From: CBDUMN01 sp965368335
GTDB taxonomy: Bacteria; Pseudomonadota; Alphaproteobacteria; Rhodospirillales; JAPHRK01
Assembly (NCBI GenBank): GCA_965368335.1
Contig: CBDUMN010000075.1
Span: 1 to 17,367 of the forward strand
DNA length: 17,367 bases
Direction: 5' to 3'
Of the stretch, positions 7,535-15,613 are shown piece by piece (the stretch's first letter is position 1; each line of letters starts with the position of its first letter). Position numbers and translations under genes: made by a program. The notes beneath the pieces were generated by a model that was given only the letters and a program-made list of their open reading frames with translations, was not told where the DNA came from and searched no databases.

Positions 7535-8563
7535 ATGGATAACCTGACCTCGACCAACCATTTTTTGATTGCGCTGGTGCGCGTGGCCGATGCGCATGGG
7601 CTGGATGCCGAGGCGCTGCTATCGGAGGCGGAAATCGACCGGGGGTTCGTTAGCGAGCTCGGGTTGCGGGTCAACACGCGCAAACTGGCCCTTTTTGTCC
7701 GGTTGCTCTCCAGCGTGATGCGCGATGAAACCTTGGGGCAGTGCGAATATCCAAACCGGCCGGGCACCTTCTTTACTCTGGGTGAGCTGGCGATCCATCA
7801 GCCCAATCTCTACAAGGCCATCCAGCGTGGGCTGCGGTTCGACCATCAGGTGAGCGACGGCTACCGGCTCGATTTGGCCGTCGAAGGCGATACGGCGACC
7901 CTGGAAATTCACCAGCCGCGCCTCGATCTCGACCCCTATCATCTGCTGACCGATTTGATCATGCTGTCCTGGCACCGGCTTTGTTCCTGGCTGATTGGCG
8001 ACAATATCGTTTTGGCGAAAGCAACCTTCGCCTATCCGCCGCCGCCGCATGTGGATGAATACCGCTTTCTGTTTCCCTGTCCCCGTGAGTTTGGACGCGG
8101 TGTGAGCGGGTTCAGTTTTCACGCTTCCTATCTCAAGAAACCGGTGGTTCAGACCGAGACGAGCTTAAAGGCCTTTATGCGCAAATGTCCTTTCAGGCTG
8201 TTTGCCCGGCCCGAAAGCGATAACAGCGTTTCCTCGCGGGTGCAGGACCTCATGCGGCGGAACCTCGAAGAGAGTGAGATTTCACTAAAAGACGTTTCGG
8301 CGCAACTCGGCATGTCCAACCGGACGCTACGGCGCAAGCTCGACCGGGAAGGCACCTCGTATCGCGCTTTGAAAGATGCCGTGCGGCGGGATATGGCGAT
8401 CCATTTTTTGACCCATAAGGCCCTATCGGTGGGCGAGACCGCCGAACGCCTCGGTTTTTCCGAGCCGGGGGTGTTCGTTCGGGCCTTCAAAAGCTGGGCC
8501 GGGGTGACGCCGGGTATCTATAAAAGACTCGACCGCAGTCTTTCGCGGTCGCCGGAACTGTAA
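7535..8563 (+). CDS. AraC-family transcriptional regulator (arabinose-bd / HTH_18 type)
   Basis: A 342-residue DNA-binding regulator. The N-terminal part (about 20-200) matches the Arabinose_bd-like sensor seen in regulators such as OruR: FLIALVRVADAHGLDAEALL, then FFTLGELAIHQPNLYKAIQR. The C-terminal part (about 235-335) carries two helix-turn-helix units, LKDVSAQLGMSNRTLRRKL and VGETAERLGFSEPGVFVRAF, followed by GVTPGIYKR. I use ATG 7535 (MDNLTS) because homologous proteins of about 340 residues begin near it; an in-frame ATG at 7484 would add 17 residues, and neither start has a strong ribosome site. It lies directly upstream of, and on the same strand as, the thiolase/ligase/TRAP operon. 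It is the likely activator or repressor of those genes, responding to the acid substrate or its CoA ester (inference). Confidence 0.88.
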   Translation: MDNLTSTNHFLIALVRVADAHGLDAEALLSEAEIDRGFVSELGLRVNTRKLALFVRLLSSVMRDETLGQCEYPNRPGTFFTLGELAIHQPNLYKAIQRGLRFDHQVSDGYRLDLAVEGDTATLEIHQPRLDLDPYHLLTDLIMLSWHRLCSWLIGDNIVLAKATFAYPPPPHVDEYRFLFPCPREFGRGVSGFSFHASYLKKPVVQTETSLKAFMRKCPFRLFARPESDNSVSSRVQDLMRRNLEESEISLKDVSAQLGMSNRTLRRKLDREGTSYRALKDAVRRDMAIHFLTHKALSVGETAERLGFSEPGVFVRAFKSWAGVTPGIYKRLDRSLSRSPEL

Positions 8564-8589
8564 ATTATGGCCGATTTTGCCAATTTTTT
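8562..8589 (+). terminator. Weak terminator-like element after the araC-type gene
   Basis: The stem TGGC (8568-8571) with GCCA (8579-8582) is extended by interrupted A/T pairs on the outside and followed by a run of six T (8584-8589). It overlaps the stop codon region of the regulator. The stem is short and G+C-poor, so it is a weak candidate. A second stem, CGACCGC/GCGGTCG (8530-8536 and 8545-8551), lies in the last codons just upstream. Confidence 0.3.
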
Positions 8590-8774
8590 GGTCTGATCCC
8601 GCCACTGTATTTCACGCTCAGATGTGAAAAAGTAATTTCCAACAAAAATTAAACATTACAGGGGAGGCTCGCGCTTAACGCGCCGATCCTTCGATTTTTT
8701 GACTAACCGTTTGTGCTGGGTCTCCGGTATGGGAGAGCTGGGTTTCCCTGCACGTCTAACAAGGAAATGAAAAC
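8590..8774 (+). promoter_or_regulatory. Structured leader/promoter region of the thiolase operon
   Basis: No gene is supported here. An inverted repeat TTTCAC-N8-GTGAAA (8610-8615 and 8624-8629) is a candidate operator. Further down, GTGCTGGG (8713-8720) and CCCTGCAC (8746-8753) pair with one mismatch and enclose TCTCC/GGAGA (8721-8725 and 8732-8736), making a compound hairpin shortly before the ribosome site AAGGAAA (8761-8767). I do not see a convincing sigma-70 or sigma-54 promoter. Control by the neighbouring AraC-type protein is an inference. Confidence 0.35.
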
Positions 8775-9980
8775 GTGTCGTATAAAGCGGAAATCCCTTA
8801 TGGCGCCTATTGGTCCACCCCCTTCGCCAAGTGGCAGGGCAGCCTTTCCCATCTCAACGCGGTTGAATTCGGAGCTTATGTCGCCAAACAGGAGCTGACG
8901 AAACGCCAGATTGAAGTGGCCGATTTCGACTATGCGGTTCTCGGCACGTCCATTCCCCAGAAACATTCTTTCTACGGAGCCCCCTGGCTGGCCGGGATGG
9001 TCGGCGCCAAGAAAGCTGGCGGCCCAATGATTTATCAGGCCTGTGCAACCGGCGCCCGCACCCTTTTGGCCGCCGCCCAGGAAATTGAAAGCGGTATGGC
9101 CGAGAAGGCTCTGGTGGTCAATACTGACCGGACCTCCAACGGCCCGCACCTCACCTATCCCAACCCAACCGGTCCCGGCGGCACGCCCGACCATGAAAAC
9201 TGGGTGCTGGATAACTTCTCCTGCGATCCTCTAGGCCGCAATTCCATGCTCGATACGGCGGAAAATGTCGCCAAGAAGCACGGCGTCGCCACCGAGCAGC
9301 AGCATGAAGTGGTTTTGATGCGCTGTGAGCAGTACAAGGCCGCCTGCGCCGACGATCACGCCTTTCATAAGCGTTATATGACCCTGCCGTTCGACGTGCC
9401 CAATGCGCGCTACAAAAAAACCATCAAAACCCTCGAAGGCGACGAAGGCGTGACGCTTTCCACCGCCGAGGGGCTGGCCGGTTTGCGCCCCGTCATGCCG
9501 GAAGGGAGCGTAACCTTCGGCGGCCAAACCTATCCGGCCGATGGCAATGCGGGCCTCGTCGTCACTACGCCCGAGCGGGCCCGTGACATGAGTTCAAACC
9601 CGGATATCCAAGTGCGGATTTTGGGTTTCGGCATGGCCCGCACCGAGCAGGCCTTTATGCCGGAAGCGACAATTCCGGCAGCGAAACGAGCCTTGAAAAA
9701 CGCCGGAGTCGACTTCAGCCAGATTAACGCCATCACCTCGCACAACCCCTTTGCCGTTAACGATATCGTATTTGCAAAAGAGATGGGCTGGGACGTCGCC
9801 AATATGAACAACTACGGCTGTTCGCTGATCTGGGGTCACCCGCAGGGACCGACCGGGACGCGCTCGATCATCGAGCTGATTGAGGAGCTTGCCATGCGTG
9901 GCGGTGGTTACGGCCTGTTTGAAGGTTGCGCGGCGGGCGATACGGCCATGGCGGTCGTCATCAAGGTTGATAAACGGTAA
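8775..9980 (+). CDS. Thiolase family acyl-CoA acyltransferase
   Basis: A 401-residue thiolase that would cleave a 3-ketoacyl-CoA with CoA to release acetyl-CoA. The nucleophile is Cys90 in QACATGAR. The C-terminal catalytic pair is His355 in WGHPQGPTGTR and Cys385 in EGCAAGD. The usual NEAFA motif reads H323-NPFA, so the Asn that lines the oxyanion hole is replaced by His, a variation known in other thiolase subfamilies. Length and motif order are normal. The start is GTG 8775, supported by AAGGAAA at 8761-8767; no ATG fits better. It is the first gene of the catabolic operon, 17 bp before the dehydrogenase/hydratase fusion, so it should act on that enzyme's product. The exact acyl chain is not determined; an aryl-3-ketopropanoyl-CoA fits the operon. 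Confidence 0.9.
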   Translation: MSYKAEIPYGAYWSTPFAKWQGSLSHLNAVEFGAYVAKQELTKRQIEVADFDYAVLGTSIPQKHSFYGAPWLAGMVGAKKAGGPMIYQACATGARTLLAAAQEIESGMAEKALVVNTDRTSNGPHLTYPNPTGPGGTPDHENWVLDNFSCDPLGRNSMLDTAENVAKKHGVATEQQHEVVLMRCEQYKAACADDHAFHKRYMTLPFDVPNARYKKTIKTLEGDEGVTLSTAEGLAGLRPVMPEGSVTFGGQTYPADGNAGLVVTTPERARDMSSNPDIQVRILGFGMARTEQAFMPEATIPAAKRALKNAGVDFSQINAITSHNPFAVNDIVFAKEMGWDVANMNNYGCSLIWGHPQGPTGTRSIIELIEELAMRGGGYGLFEGCAAGDTAMAVVIKVDKR

Positions 9981-9997
9981 GGCGGGAGAACAGAACA

Positions 9998-12007
9998 ATG
10001 ACCAGCAAAACTTTCTCCGAAATCACCAACGTCGCCGTTGTCGGGGCCGGGACCATGGGGGCCGCTATCGCCCAGCATTTTATGCTTAAAGGTCTCGACG
10101 TCACCCTGCTCGACCTCAGCGAAGATAGCCTTAAAAAAGGTCTGTCCAGCATCGACGGTTCGCTTTCCGAAGCCGTGGAGCGCCATATTCTCAAAGAAGA
10201 GAAAAAGAATGCTCTGCTCGATGACCTCAACCTGACCACCGACTACGCCGACCTATCCGATTGCCAGTTCGTTGTCGAGGCGGTGTTTGAGGACTTTGGG
10301 GTTAAACAAAAGGTATTCCAGGCCGTCGAAGCCGTCGTGCCCGCCGACTGCATCATCGCTTCGAACACCTCGTCGTTCTCAATTACCGAGTTGGGGTCGG
10401 TGCTTAAACATCGGAGCCGTTTCGTCGGTGTGCACTATTTTTACCACGCTGCGAAGAACAAGCTGGTCGAGGTGATCCCTGGCGCTTCGACTGATGAAGC
10501 CCAGGTGACCCGCCTGGTCGACTTTTATTACGCCTACGACAAAGCGCCCATCGTGGTGGCTGACAAGCATGGCTTCGCCGTCAATCGGTTCTTCGTCCCC
10601 TGGCTGATCGAGGCGACTCGCCTGCTCGAAGAGGGCTTGGGAAGCATCGCCTTCATCGACCGGATTGCGGTTGAGAATTTTAAGGTCGGCATGGGTCCCT
10701 TCGCCCTGATGAACGCGACGGGCGTACCCATCGCGCTCCATGCGGCGAATACCCTGGCTGAGGCATTTGGCCCCATGTATGCGCCCCCGGCCATTCTCGC
10801 TTCGCAGGTCGAAAAAGGCGAAGACTGGGATTGCGCCTCTGATTATTGCCTCAACGGCGGGGCCAGTAACGAAGAGGAGGTCAAATCCCGTCTGCTCGCC
10901 ATGTCGCTTGGAGTCGCCTGTCAGATGGTCAGCGAAAAGGTTTGCTCGGTCACCGACGCCGACCTCGGGGCGCGGCTGGGCTTGCGCTGGCCTTTGGGTC
11001 CATTTGAGTTGATTAACGAAATCGGCGTTGACTTTATGGAACAGGCCGTCGCCAAGGCTTTCGGCGCATGGGACGAGCCTCTGCCGGCAATCTTCAAAAC
11101 CGTCAATCCGGTTAAAGGGTTTGAGGTTGAGCACGTTAAAGCCCATGTGGTTGGCGATGCGGGAGTGATTGAGTTTAATCGCCCCGACGCGATGAATGCG
11201 CTCAATGAGAATGTGGTCGACCAGTTGGCCGCCGCCTTCGACGGTCTTGATGCCAATCCGGCGCTTAAGAGAATCGTCTTTTTCGGACGTGGGAAGGCCT
11301 TTGTCGCCGGGGCGGATATCAAGTTTTTCGTCGATAACATCAACGGCAAAGATCTGGACCGTACCTATAAATTCACTGTTGAGGGCCAAGAGTTGCTGTC
11401 CCGTATTTCGGCATCCGACAAAACCACCGTCGCCTTTCTCGATGGCATGGCCTTGGGAGGGGGACTCGAGTTGGCCCTTGCCTGCGATCATCGGATCGGC
11501 ACTAAAAAGCTGGTTGCCGCCTTCCCGGAAACGGGGATCGGGATTTATCCGGGCCTGGGAGGCACCCAACGCACGACCCGACTTTTGGGCAAAGGCTTGA
11601 GCAAATACCTCGTCGCCACGGGGGCATTCGTCAATGCCGATCAGGCGCTTCAATATGGTTTGATCGATAGCCTCGTAGACAGTCAATCTGGCCTTGAGGA
11701 AATCGCCGCCCTTTCGCCGAGCGGCACGCCCCAAAAAACGCCTGATGAAGCAGCTGAAATCTTTGTCGATTTTGCCGGTGACGCAGACGATCCCGCCGTT
11801 GCCGCCTATAGCAAGGTCTTGAAAAAGAAGGCCCCCGTCGCACTGAAAAAATCCATGCAGCTGATTGACGATGGGGCCGATCTGGATCTGGAAGCCGCCC
11901 TCAAGCTCGAGCTGGATGGTCTTTATGATATCTTCTCGACCAAAGATGCGCTCAATGGGCTGAGCAGTGTGATAGAGCGTAGAAAACCGGCGTTTACAGG
12001 GGAGTAA
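9998..12007 (+). CDS. Fused 3-hydroxyacyl-CoA dehydrogenase / enoyl-CoA hydratase
   Basis: A 669-residue bifunctional beta-oxidation enzyme. Residues 1 to about 365 are the NAD+-dependent dehydrogenase: GAGTMG (16-21), catalytic His146 in VHYFYHAAKNKLVEV and its partner Glu158, and GFAVNRFF. In the usual HFFNP motif the Asn-Pro is replaced by Tyr-His here. Residues about 372-669 are a crotonase domain. GGGLELA carries Glu491 and FPETGIGIYPG carries Glu511, the two acid residues matching Glu144/Glu164 of rat hydratase with the same spacing, so hydratase activity is expected. The order is dehydrogenase then hydratase, the reverse of FadB; this order is known from archaeal crotonyl-CoA hydratase/3-hydroxybutyryl-CoA dehydrogenases such as Msed_0399. 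ATG 9998 follows GGGAG (9984-9988). The ribosome site of the next gene overlaps this gene's stop, indicating translational coupling. Confidence 0.92.
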   Translation: MTSKTFSEITNVAVVGAGTMGAAIAQHFMLKGLDVTLLDLSEDSLKKGLSSIDGSLSEAVERHILKEEKKNALLDDLNLTTDYADLSDCQFVVEAVFEDFGVKQKVFQAVEAVVPADCIIASNTSSFSITELGSVLKHRSRFVGVHYFYHAAKNKLVEVIPGASTDEAQVTRLVDFYYAYDKAPIVVADKHGFAVNRFFVPWLIEATRLLEEGLGSIAFIDRIAVENFKVGMGPFALMNATGVPIALHAANTLAEAFGPMYAPPAILASQVEKGEDWDCASDYCLNGGASNEEEVKSRLLAMSLGVACQMVSEKVCSVTDADLGARLGLRWPLGPFELINEIGVDFMEQAVAKAFGAWDEPLPAIFKTVNPVKGFEVEHVKAHVVGDAGVIEFNRPDAMNALNENVVDQLAAAFDGLDANPALKRIVFFGRGKAFVAGADIKFFVDNINGKDLDRTYKFTVEGQELLSRISASDKTTVAFLDGMALGGGLELALACDHRIGTKKLVAAFPETGIGIYPGLGGTQRTTRLLGKGLSKYLVATGAFVNADQALQYGLIDSLVDSQSGLEEIAALSPSGTPQKTPDEAAEIFVDFAGDADDPAVAAYSKVLKKKAPVALKKSMQLIDDGADLDLEAALKLELDGLYDIFSTKDALNGLSSVIERRKPAFTGE

Positions 12008-12012
12008 CCAAT

Positions 12013-13848
12013 ATGAGTCGACCTCTCGCACCCATCAACTTTGCAACGCCCTCGGTCAGCAAAACGCCGGTGCCGGGAGGCGGCTTCATTCTCAAGTCGA
12101 ATACGCCGCTCAACGACTATCCGGATAATATTTGCGATCATTTGGTTTCCTGGGCCGATAAGGCCCCCGACCGGGTATTCCTGGCCGATAGGTTCAGCAA
12201 CGACCGGCAATGGCGAAAGGTTACTTTCAAACAGGCCTTAGATCAGGTGAGGGCCTTGGGGCAGGCCTTGCTCGAATTGGGTGTGACGGTTGAAAGGCCG
12301 CTCGCCATCCTGTCCGACAACAGTATTGAAAACGGTCTTTTGCAGTTGGCCGCCATGTATGCGGGCGTTCCGGCGGTGCCGATTTCTCCCGCCTATTCCC
12401 TGATGTCCCAGGACCACGCCAAGCTCAAACATATCTTCGGGCAGGTCAATCCGCAGATTGTTTTCGTTCAGGACGGCGCGTTATTTGAGCGCGCCCTTAC
12501 CTCGGTCGCGACCGATCCGGGCCGGATTATCGCCGCACGAAATGCGCCCGAAGGGGCGCTTTCTTTCGATAGCCTGCTTTCGACATCTCCCACAGATAAG
12601 GTCGAAACGGCTTTTGCGGCGACCGGCCCGGATACGGTCGCCAAAATTCTCTATACCTCCGGCTCGACCGGACTGCCCAAAGGCGTAGTCAATCCCCAGC
12701 GGATGCTCTGCGCCAATCAGGAAATGGTTGCCCAGGTTTGGCCCTTCGTCGAAGAGGAGCCGCCGGTTATCGTCGATTGGTTGCCCTGGAACCACACCTT
12801 CGGCGGCAACCATAACTTCAACATGATGCTGCGCAACGGCGGTTCGCTCTATGTCGACGACGGCAAACCCGCCCCGGGCCTGATTGATAAAACCATCGAG
12901 AATTTCAAGTCCATCTCGCCGACCATGAGCTTCAATGTGCCGCGCGGCTACGAGATGCTCATTCCGGCCTTTGAAAACTCGGAAGAGCTACGCCAGTCGT
13001 TCTTTAAAAACCTCAAGCTGATTTTCTATGCCGCTGCGGCGCTACCGCAGAATATCTGGAAGAAATACGAAGAGCTTTCTCTCCAAACGCGAGGCGAATT
13101 GGTCACCATGGCCGCTTCCTGGGGCTCGACGGAAACCGGCCCGCTGGCCACGGCAGTGCATTTTCGCATTGACCGGGCCGGAGTGATCGGTAATCCGGTC
13201 CCGGGCACCGAAATTAAGATGGTGCCCAGTGGTTCGAAGCTTGAAATGCGGGTCAAGGGACCGAGCGTCACCCCTGGCTACTTCAACGACCCGGCCAAAA
13301 CCGAGGCGGCCTTCGATGAAGACGGCTTTTACCGGATCGGCGATGCCGGACGGCTGGCCGACCCGGAAGAACCGGCCAAAGGTATTGTCTTCGATGGCCG
13401 CACGGCGGAAGATTTCAAGCTCACCTCGGGCACCTGGGTGGCCGTCGGCGCTTTGCGGGTTCAGGTGATCGCCACTGTGCCATCGGTCATTCAGGATGCG
13501 GTAATTGCCGGTCACGACCGCGACGACATCGGCATTCTCGTCTTCCCCAACGAAGCGGGCATCAGGAAGCTCTGTAGCGATACGGAAACACCGCTTCCCC
13601 AGCTGATCGGTCGGGTTGAAGTCCAGACGGCGCTCAAGGAAGGGTTGGCGAAGCATAATGCCGACCATCCGGCCAGTAGTACGCGGATACGGTCGGCTCT
13701 GATTTTGGATGAACCGCCATCCATCGACGCCAATGAGATTACCGACAAGGGATATATCAACCAACGGGCCGTGCTTGAAAGGCGCGCGGACCTCGTTGAA
13801 CGCCTGTTCAATCAGGGAAAAAACTGCCTTTTGGTGGACGCCGCCTAA
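12013..13848 (+). CDS. fcs: Feruloyl-CoA synthase-like acyl-CoA ligase (AMP-forming)
   Basis: A 611-residue ANL-superfamily ligase that activates a carboxylic acid to its CoA thioester via an acyl-adenylate. The phosphate-binding loop is YTSGSTGLPKGVVNPQ (from Tyr214), the adenine motif is SWGSTETGP (Glu374), and the late lysine is Lys579 in ITDKGYINQRAVLERR. Features particular to feruloyl-CoA synthases are PAVPISPAYSLMSQDHAKLK, FDGRTAEDFKLTSGTWV and the AVLERR tail. Length is normal for that family. ATG 12013 has GGGGAG (11999-12004) spanning the previous stop. The operon lacks the hydratase/aldolase (Ech) that converts feruloyl-CoA to vanillin. It has instead a dehydrogenase/hydratase and a thiolase, pointing to beta-oxidative shortening of a cinnamate-type acid (inference). 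Other aryl or cyclic acids remain possible. Confidence 0.87.
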   Translation: MSRPLAPINFATPSVSKTPVPGGGFILKSNTPLNDYPDNICDHLVSWADKAPDRVFLADRFSNDRQWRKVTFKQALDQVRALGQALLELGVTVERPLAILSDNSIENGLLQLAAMYAGVPAVPISPAYSLMSQDHAKLKHIFGQVNPQIVFVQDGALFERALTSVATDPGRIIAARNAPEGALSFDSLLSTSPTDKVETAFAATGPDTVAKILYTSGSTGLPKGVVNPQRMLCANQEMVAQVWPFVEEEPPVIVDWLPWNHTFGGNHNFNMMLRNGGSLYVDDGKPAPGLIDKTIENFKSISPTMSFNVPRGYEMLIPAFENSEELRQSFFKNLKLIFYAAAALPQNIWKKYEELSLQTRGELVTMAASWGSTETGPLATAVHFRIDRAGVIGNPVPGTEIKMVPSGSKLEMRVKGPSVTPGYFNDPAKTEAAFDEDGFYRIGDAGRLADPEEPAKGIVFDGRTAEDFKLTSGTWVAVGALRVQVIATVPSVIQDAVIAGHDRDDIGILVFPNEAGIRKLCSDTETPLPQLIGRVEVQTALKEGLAKHNADHPASSTRIRSALILDEPPSIDANEITDKGYINQRAVLERRADLVERLFNQGKNCLLVDAA

Positions 13849-13904
13849 TAAGGCGTTCCCTCGGACAAAATAACGATAAACGGTTTAGACAAGGAGACTT
13901 TAAC

Positions 13905-14939
13905 GTGATGATGAGACGCATATTTGTGCTGCCTCTCCTGGCCGTAGGGCTCGCCTTTGCCCTGGCCTCCAATGTCCAGGCGGAGCAAGTCAACCTCAAA
14001 CTCCACCATTTCCTGCCGCCTCAAGGGGATATCCCCAAAAAATTCTTTGTTCCCTGGGCTCAGAAGATCGCCAAGGAATCTGGTGGGCGGATCAATATTC
14101 AGCTTTTCCCTTCCATGCAATTGGGTGGCAAACCCCCCGCGCTTTACGATCAGGCCAAGGATGGCTTCGTTGATATCTCTTGGACGCTGACCGGGTACAC
14201 ACCGGGTCGGTTCGCCAAAGCCGAGGTCTTTGAGTTGCCGTTTATGGCGACGGATTCTGAGGGGTCGTCCAAGGCGGTGTGGGATTTCTATGAGAAGTAT
14301 CTCAAGGATGATTTCAAGGACGTGAAGGTCCTGGCGATCCATACCCACAGCCCCGGACTCTTCCATACCAAGCAGCCGATTTCTTCACTGGAAGATCTAA
14401 AAGGCATGAAACTGCGCGGCCCGACCCGCTATATCAACGCGCTTCTGAAATCCCTTGGCGCAACGCCCATCGGCATGCCGATTCCGGCAGCGCCCCAGGC
14501 CCTTGCCAAAGGCGTTATTGATGGCGTTGTGATTCCTTGGGAAGCCGTTTTACCGTTCAAAATCCAAGAGCTGACCACCAATCATACGACCTTTGAAGGT
14601 AATCGTGGCCTCTATACGGCGGTTTTCGTCCTGGCGATGAACAAGGCCAAATACGAGAGTCTTCCGGCCGATCTGAAGAAAGTCATCGATGACAATTCAG
14701 GTATCCATATTGCCGGTCAAATGGGCGCGGTTCAGGATGGTGGCGCGGTGACCGGGCTGAGTGTGACCCAGAAGACGAAAAACAGCATCACGGCCATTCC
14801 CGCCGATAAGGTCGACCTTTGGAAGAAGGCTGCAAACGGTGTTGTCGATCAGTGGATCGCCGACATGAATAAAAGCGGCGCCGATGGTAAGGCTCTATAT
14901 GAAGCCGCCGTCTCATTGGTGGACAAGCACGCCAAGTAG
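13905..14939 (+). CDS. dctP: TRAP transporter periplasmic substrate-binding protein (DctP family)
   Basis: A 344-residue periplasmic solute receptor. The signal peptide runs to about residue 26 (ASNVQA, then EQVNLKL at the mature N-terminus). The body follows the DctP/TRAP pattern: FPSMQLGGKPPALYDQAKDG, LEDLKGMKLRGPTR, LGATPIGMP and GVIDGVVIPWEAV. Arg171 in KLRG aligns with the arginine that salt-bridges the substrate carboxylate in TRAP receptors such as SiaP Arg147, so an organic acid ligand is expected. AAGGAGA at 13891-13897 favours GTG 13905 (7-nt spacing); ATG 13908 and 13911 are close alternatives. It lies 56 bp after the CoA ligase, and its own substrate is probably the ligase's. TRAP receptors for p-coumarate and ferulate are known (TarP of Rhodopseudomonas), which fits this context. 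Confidence 0.92.
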   Translation: MMMRRIFVLPLLAVGLAFALASNVQAEQVNLKLHHFLPPQGDIPKKFFVPWAQKIAKESGGRINIQLFPSMQLGGKPPALYDQAKDGFVDISWTLTGYTPGRFAKAEVFELPFMATDSEGSSKAVWDFYEKYLKDDFKDVKVLAIHTHSPGLFHTKQPISSLEDLKGMKLRGPTRYINALLKSLGATPIGMPIPAAPQALAKGVIDGVVIPWEAVLPFKIQELTTNHTTFEGNRGLYTAVFVLAMNKAKYESLPADLKKVIDDNSGIHIAGQMGAVQDGGAVTGLSVTQKTKNSITAIPADKVDLWKKAANGVVDQWIADMNKSGADGKALYEAAVSLVDKHAK

Positions 14940-14948
14940 CGATTTGAT

Positions 14949-14978
14949 GCGAGGGACGGGCTTGGCTCTGTCCCTCGC
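14949..14978 (+). terminator. Hairpin between dctP and dctQ (attenuator or mRNA stabiliser)
   Basis: A perfect 9-bp stem, GCGAGGGAC (14949-14957) with GTCCCTCGC (14970-14978), encloses a 12-nt loop that can add a few pairs. It begins 10 bp after the dctP stop and is followed by TTATCTTCTCTC, pyrimidine-rich but without a solid T run. Hairpins at this place often stop part of the transcripts or protect the upstream mRNA 3' end, giving more binding protein than membrane protein. The pairing is seen; the role is inferred. Confidence 0.6.
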
Positions 14979-15022
14979 TTATCTTCTCTCAAGCCGGTCG
15001 AAAGCCGCCTGCGGCGAAAAAT

Positions 15023-15613
15023 ATGAAAATGATCATGGATTCTAATCGTCTTACCACCGAGGGCATTGCTCCCCATTGGGAAGCCAAGACGGCCCATTTG
15101 ATAGAAGCCCTTGCTAAAACAGTGGCCGTATTTGGCGGGCTCGTTTTGGTTTTCATTGCCGTGGTGACGTTGATCAGCATCGTCGGGCGTGAGTTGATTT
15201 TTATCGGCCTCGGTCCCATCCCGGGTGATTTTGAGATCGTCGAGATGGGCTGCGCCTTTGCAATCTTTTGTTTTCTCCCCTGGTGTCAGTTGAAATCGGG
15301 TCATGCGACGGTCGATATTTTCACCAATCCCCTGGGCTTGAGGACCAATGCCGCCCTAAATCTCCTGTGGGATACGGTTATGGGGGTGGTCTCGGTTGTT
15401 CTGACATGGCGGCTTTATGCCGGGATGACGGATATGCAGACTTATGGGGAAACGAGCCTGATTTTACAAATTCCCGTTTGGTATGGATACATGGCCGGAC
15501 TTGTCGTCATGGTCGTGCTGGTCGTTACCTGCCTTTTCTGTATTTGGCGAAGCCTCAATAAAACACTCATTACGCGGAGACCCTATCGGTCTGAAGGGGG
15601 ACGATACCGATGA
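15023..15613 (+). CDS. dctQ: TRAP transporter small permease (DctQ family)
   Basis: A 196-residue inner-membrane protein with four hydrophobic segments, at about residues 33-60, 71-90, 112-135 and 152-176, the usual DctQ layout. The DctQ-like patch after TM1-TM2 reads EMGCAFAIFCFLPWCQLKSG. The N-terminus is longer than average (about 30 polar residues). Three in-frame ATGs (15023, 15029, 15035) are possible and none has a good ribosome site; GCCGCCTGCGGC at 15004-15015 can fold just upstream. Weak initiation would agree with low demand for this subunit relative to dctP. Its stop overlaps the dctM start by 4 bp (ATGA), so the two membrane subunits are translationally coupled. Confidence 0.88.
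   Translation: MKMIMDSNRLTTEGIAPHWEAKTAHLIEALAKTVAVFGGLVLVFIAVVTLISIVGRELIFIGLGPIPGDFEIVEMGCAFAIFCFLPWCQLKSGHATVDIFTNPLGLRTNAALNLLWDTVMGVVSVVLTWRLYAGMTDMQTYGETSLILQIPVWYGYMAGLVVMVVLVVTCLFCIWRSLNKTLITRRPYRSEGGRYR

Noticed and set aside
10379..12031. A 550-codon open frame on the minus strand opposite the dehydrogenase/hydratase gene
   Set aside because: It mirrors a clearly real gene with conserved catalytic motifs. Its translation shows no recognisable domain and its openness is explained by the codon bias of the + strand gene.
13042..13764. Minus-strand open frame of 240 codons opposite the CoA ligase gene
   Set aside because: It is a shadow of the ligase frame, has no recognisable motif, and no ribosome site or neighbour supports it.
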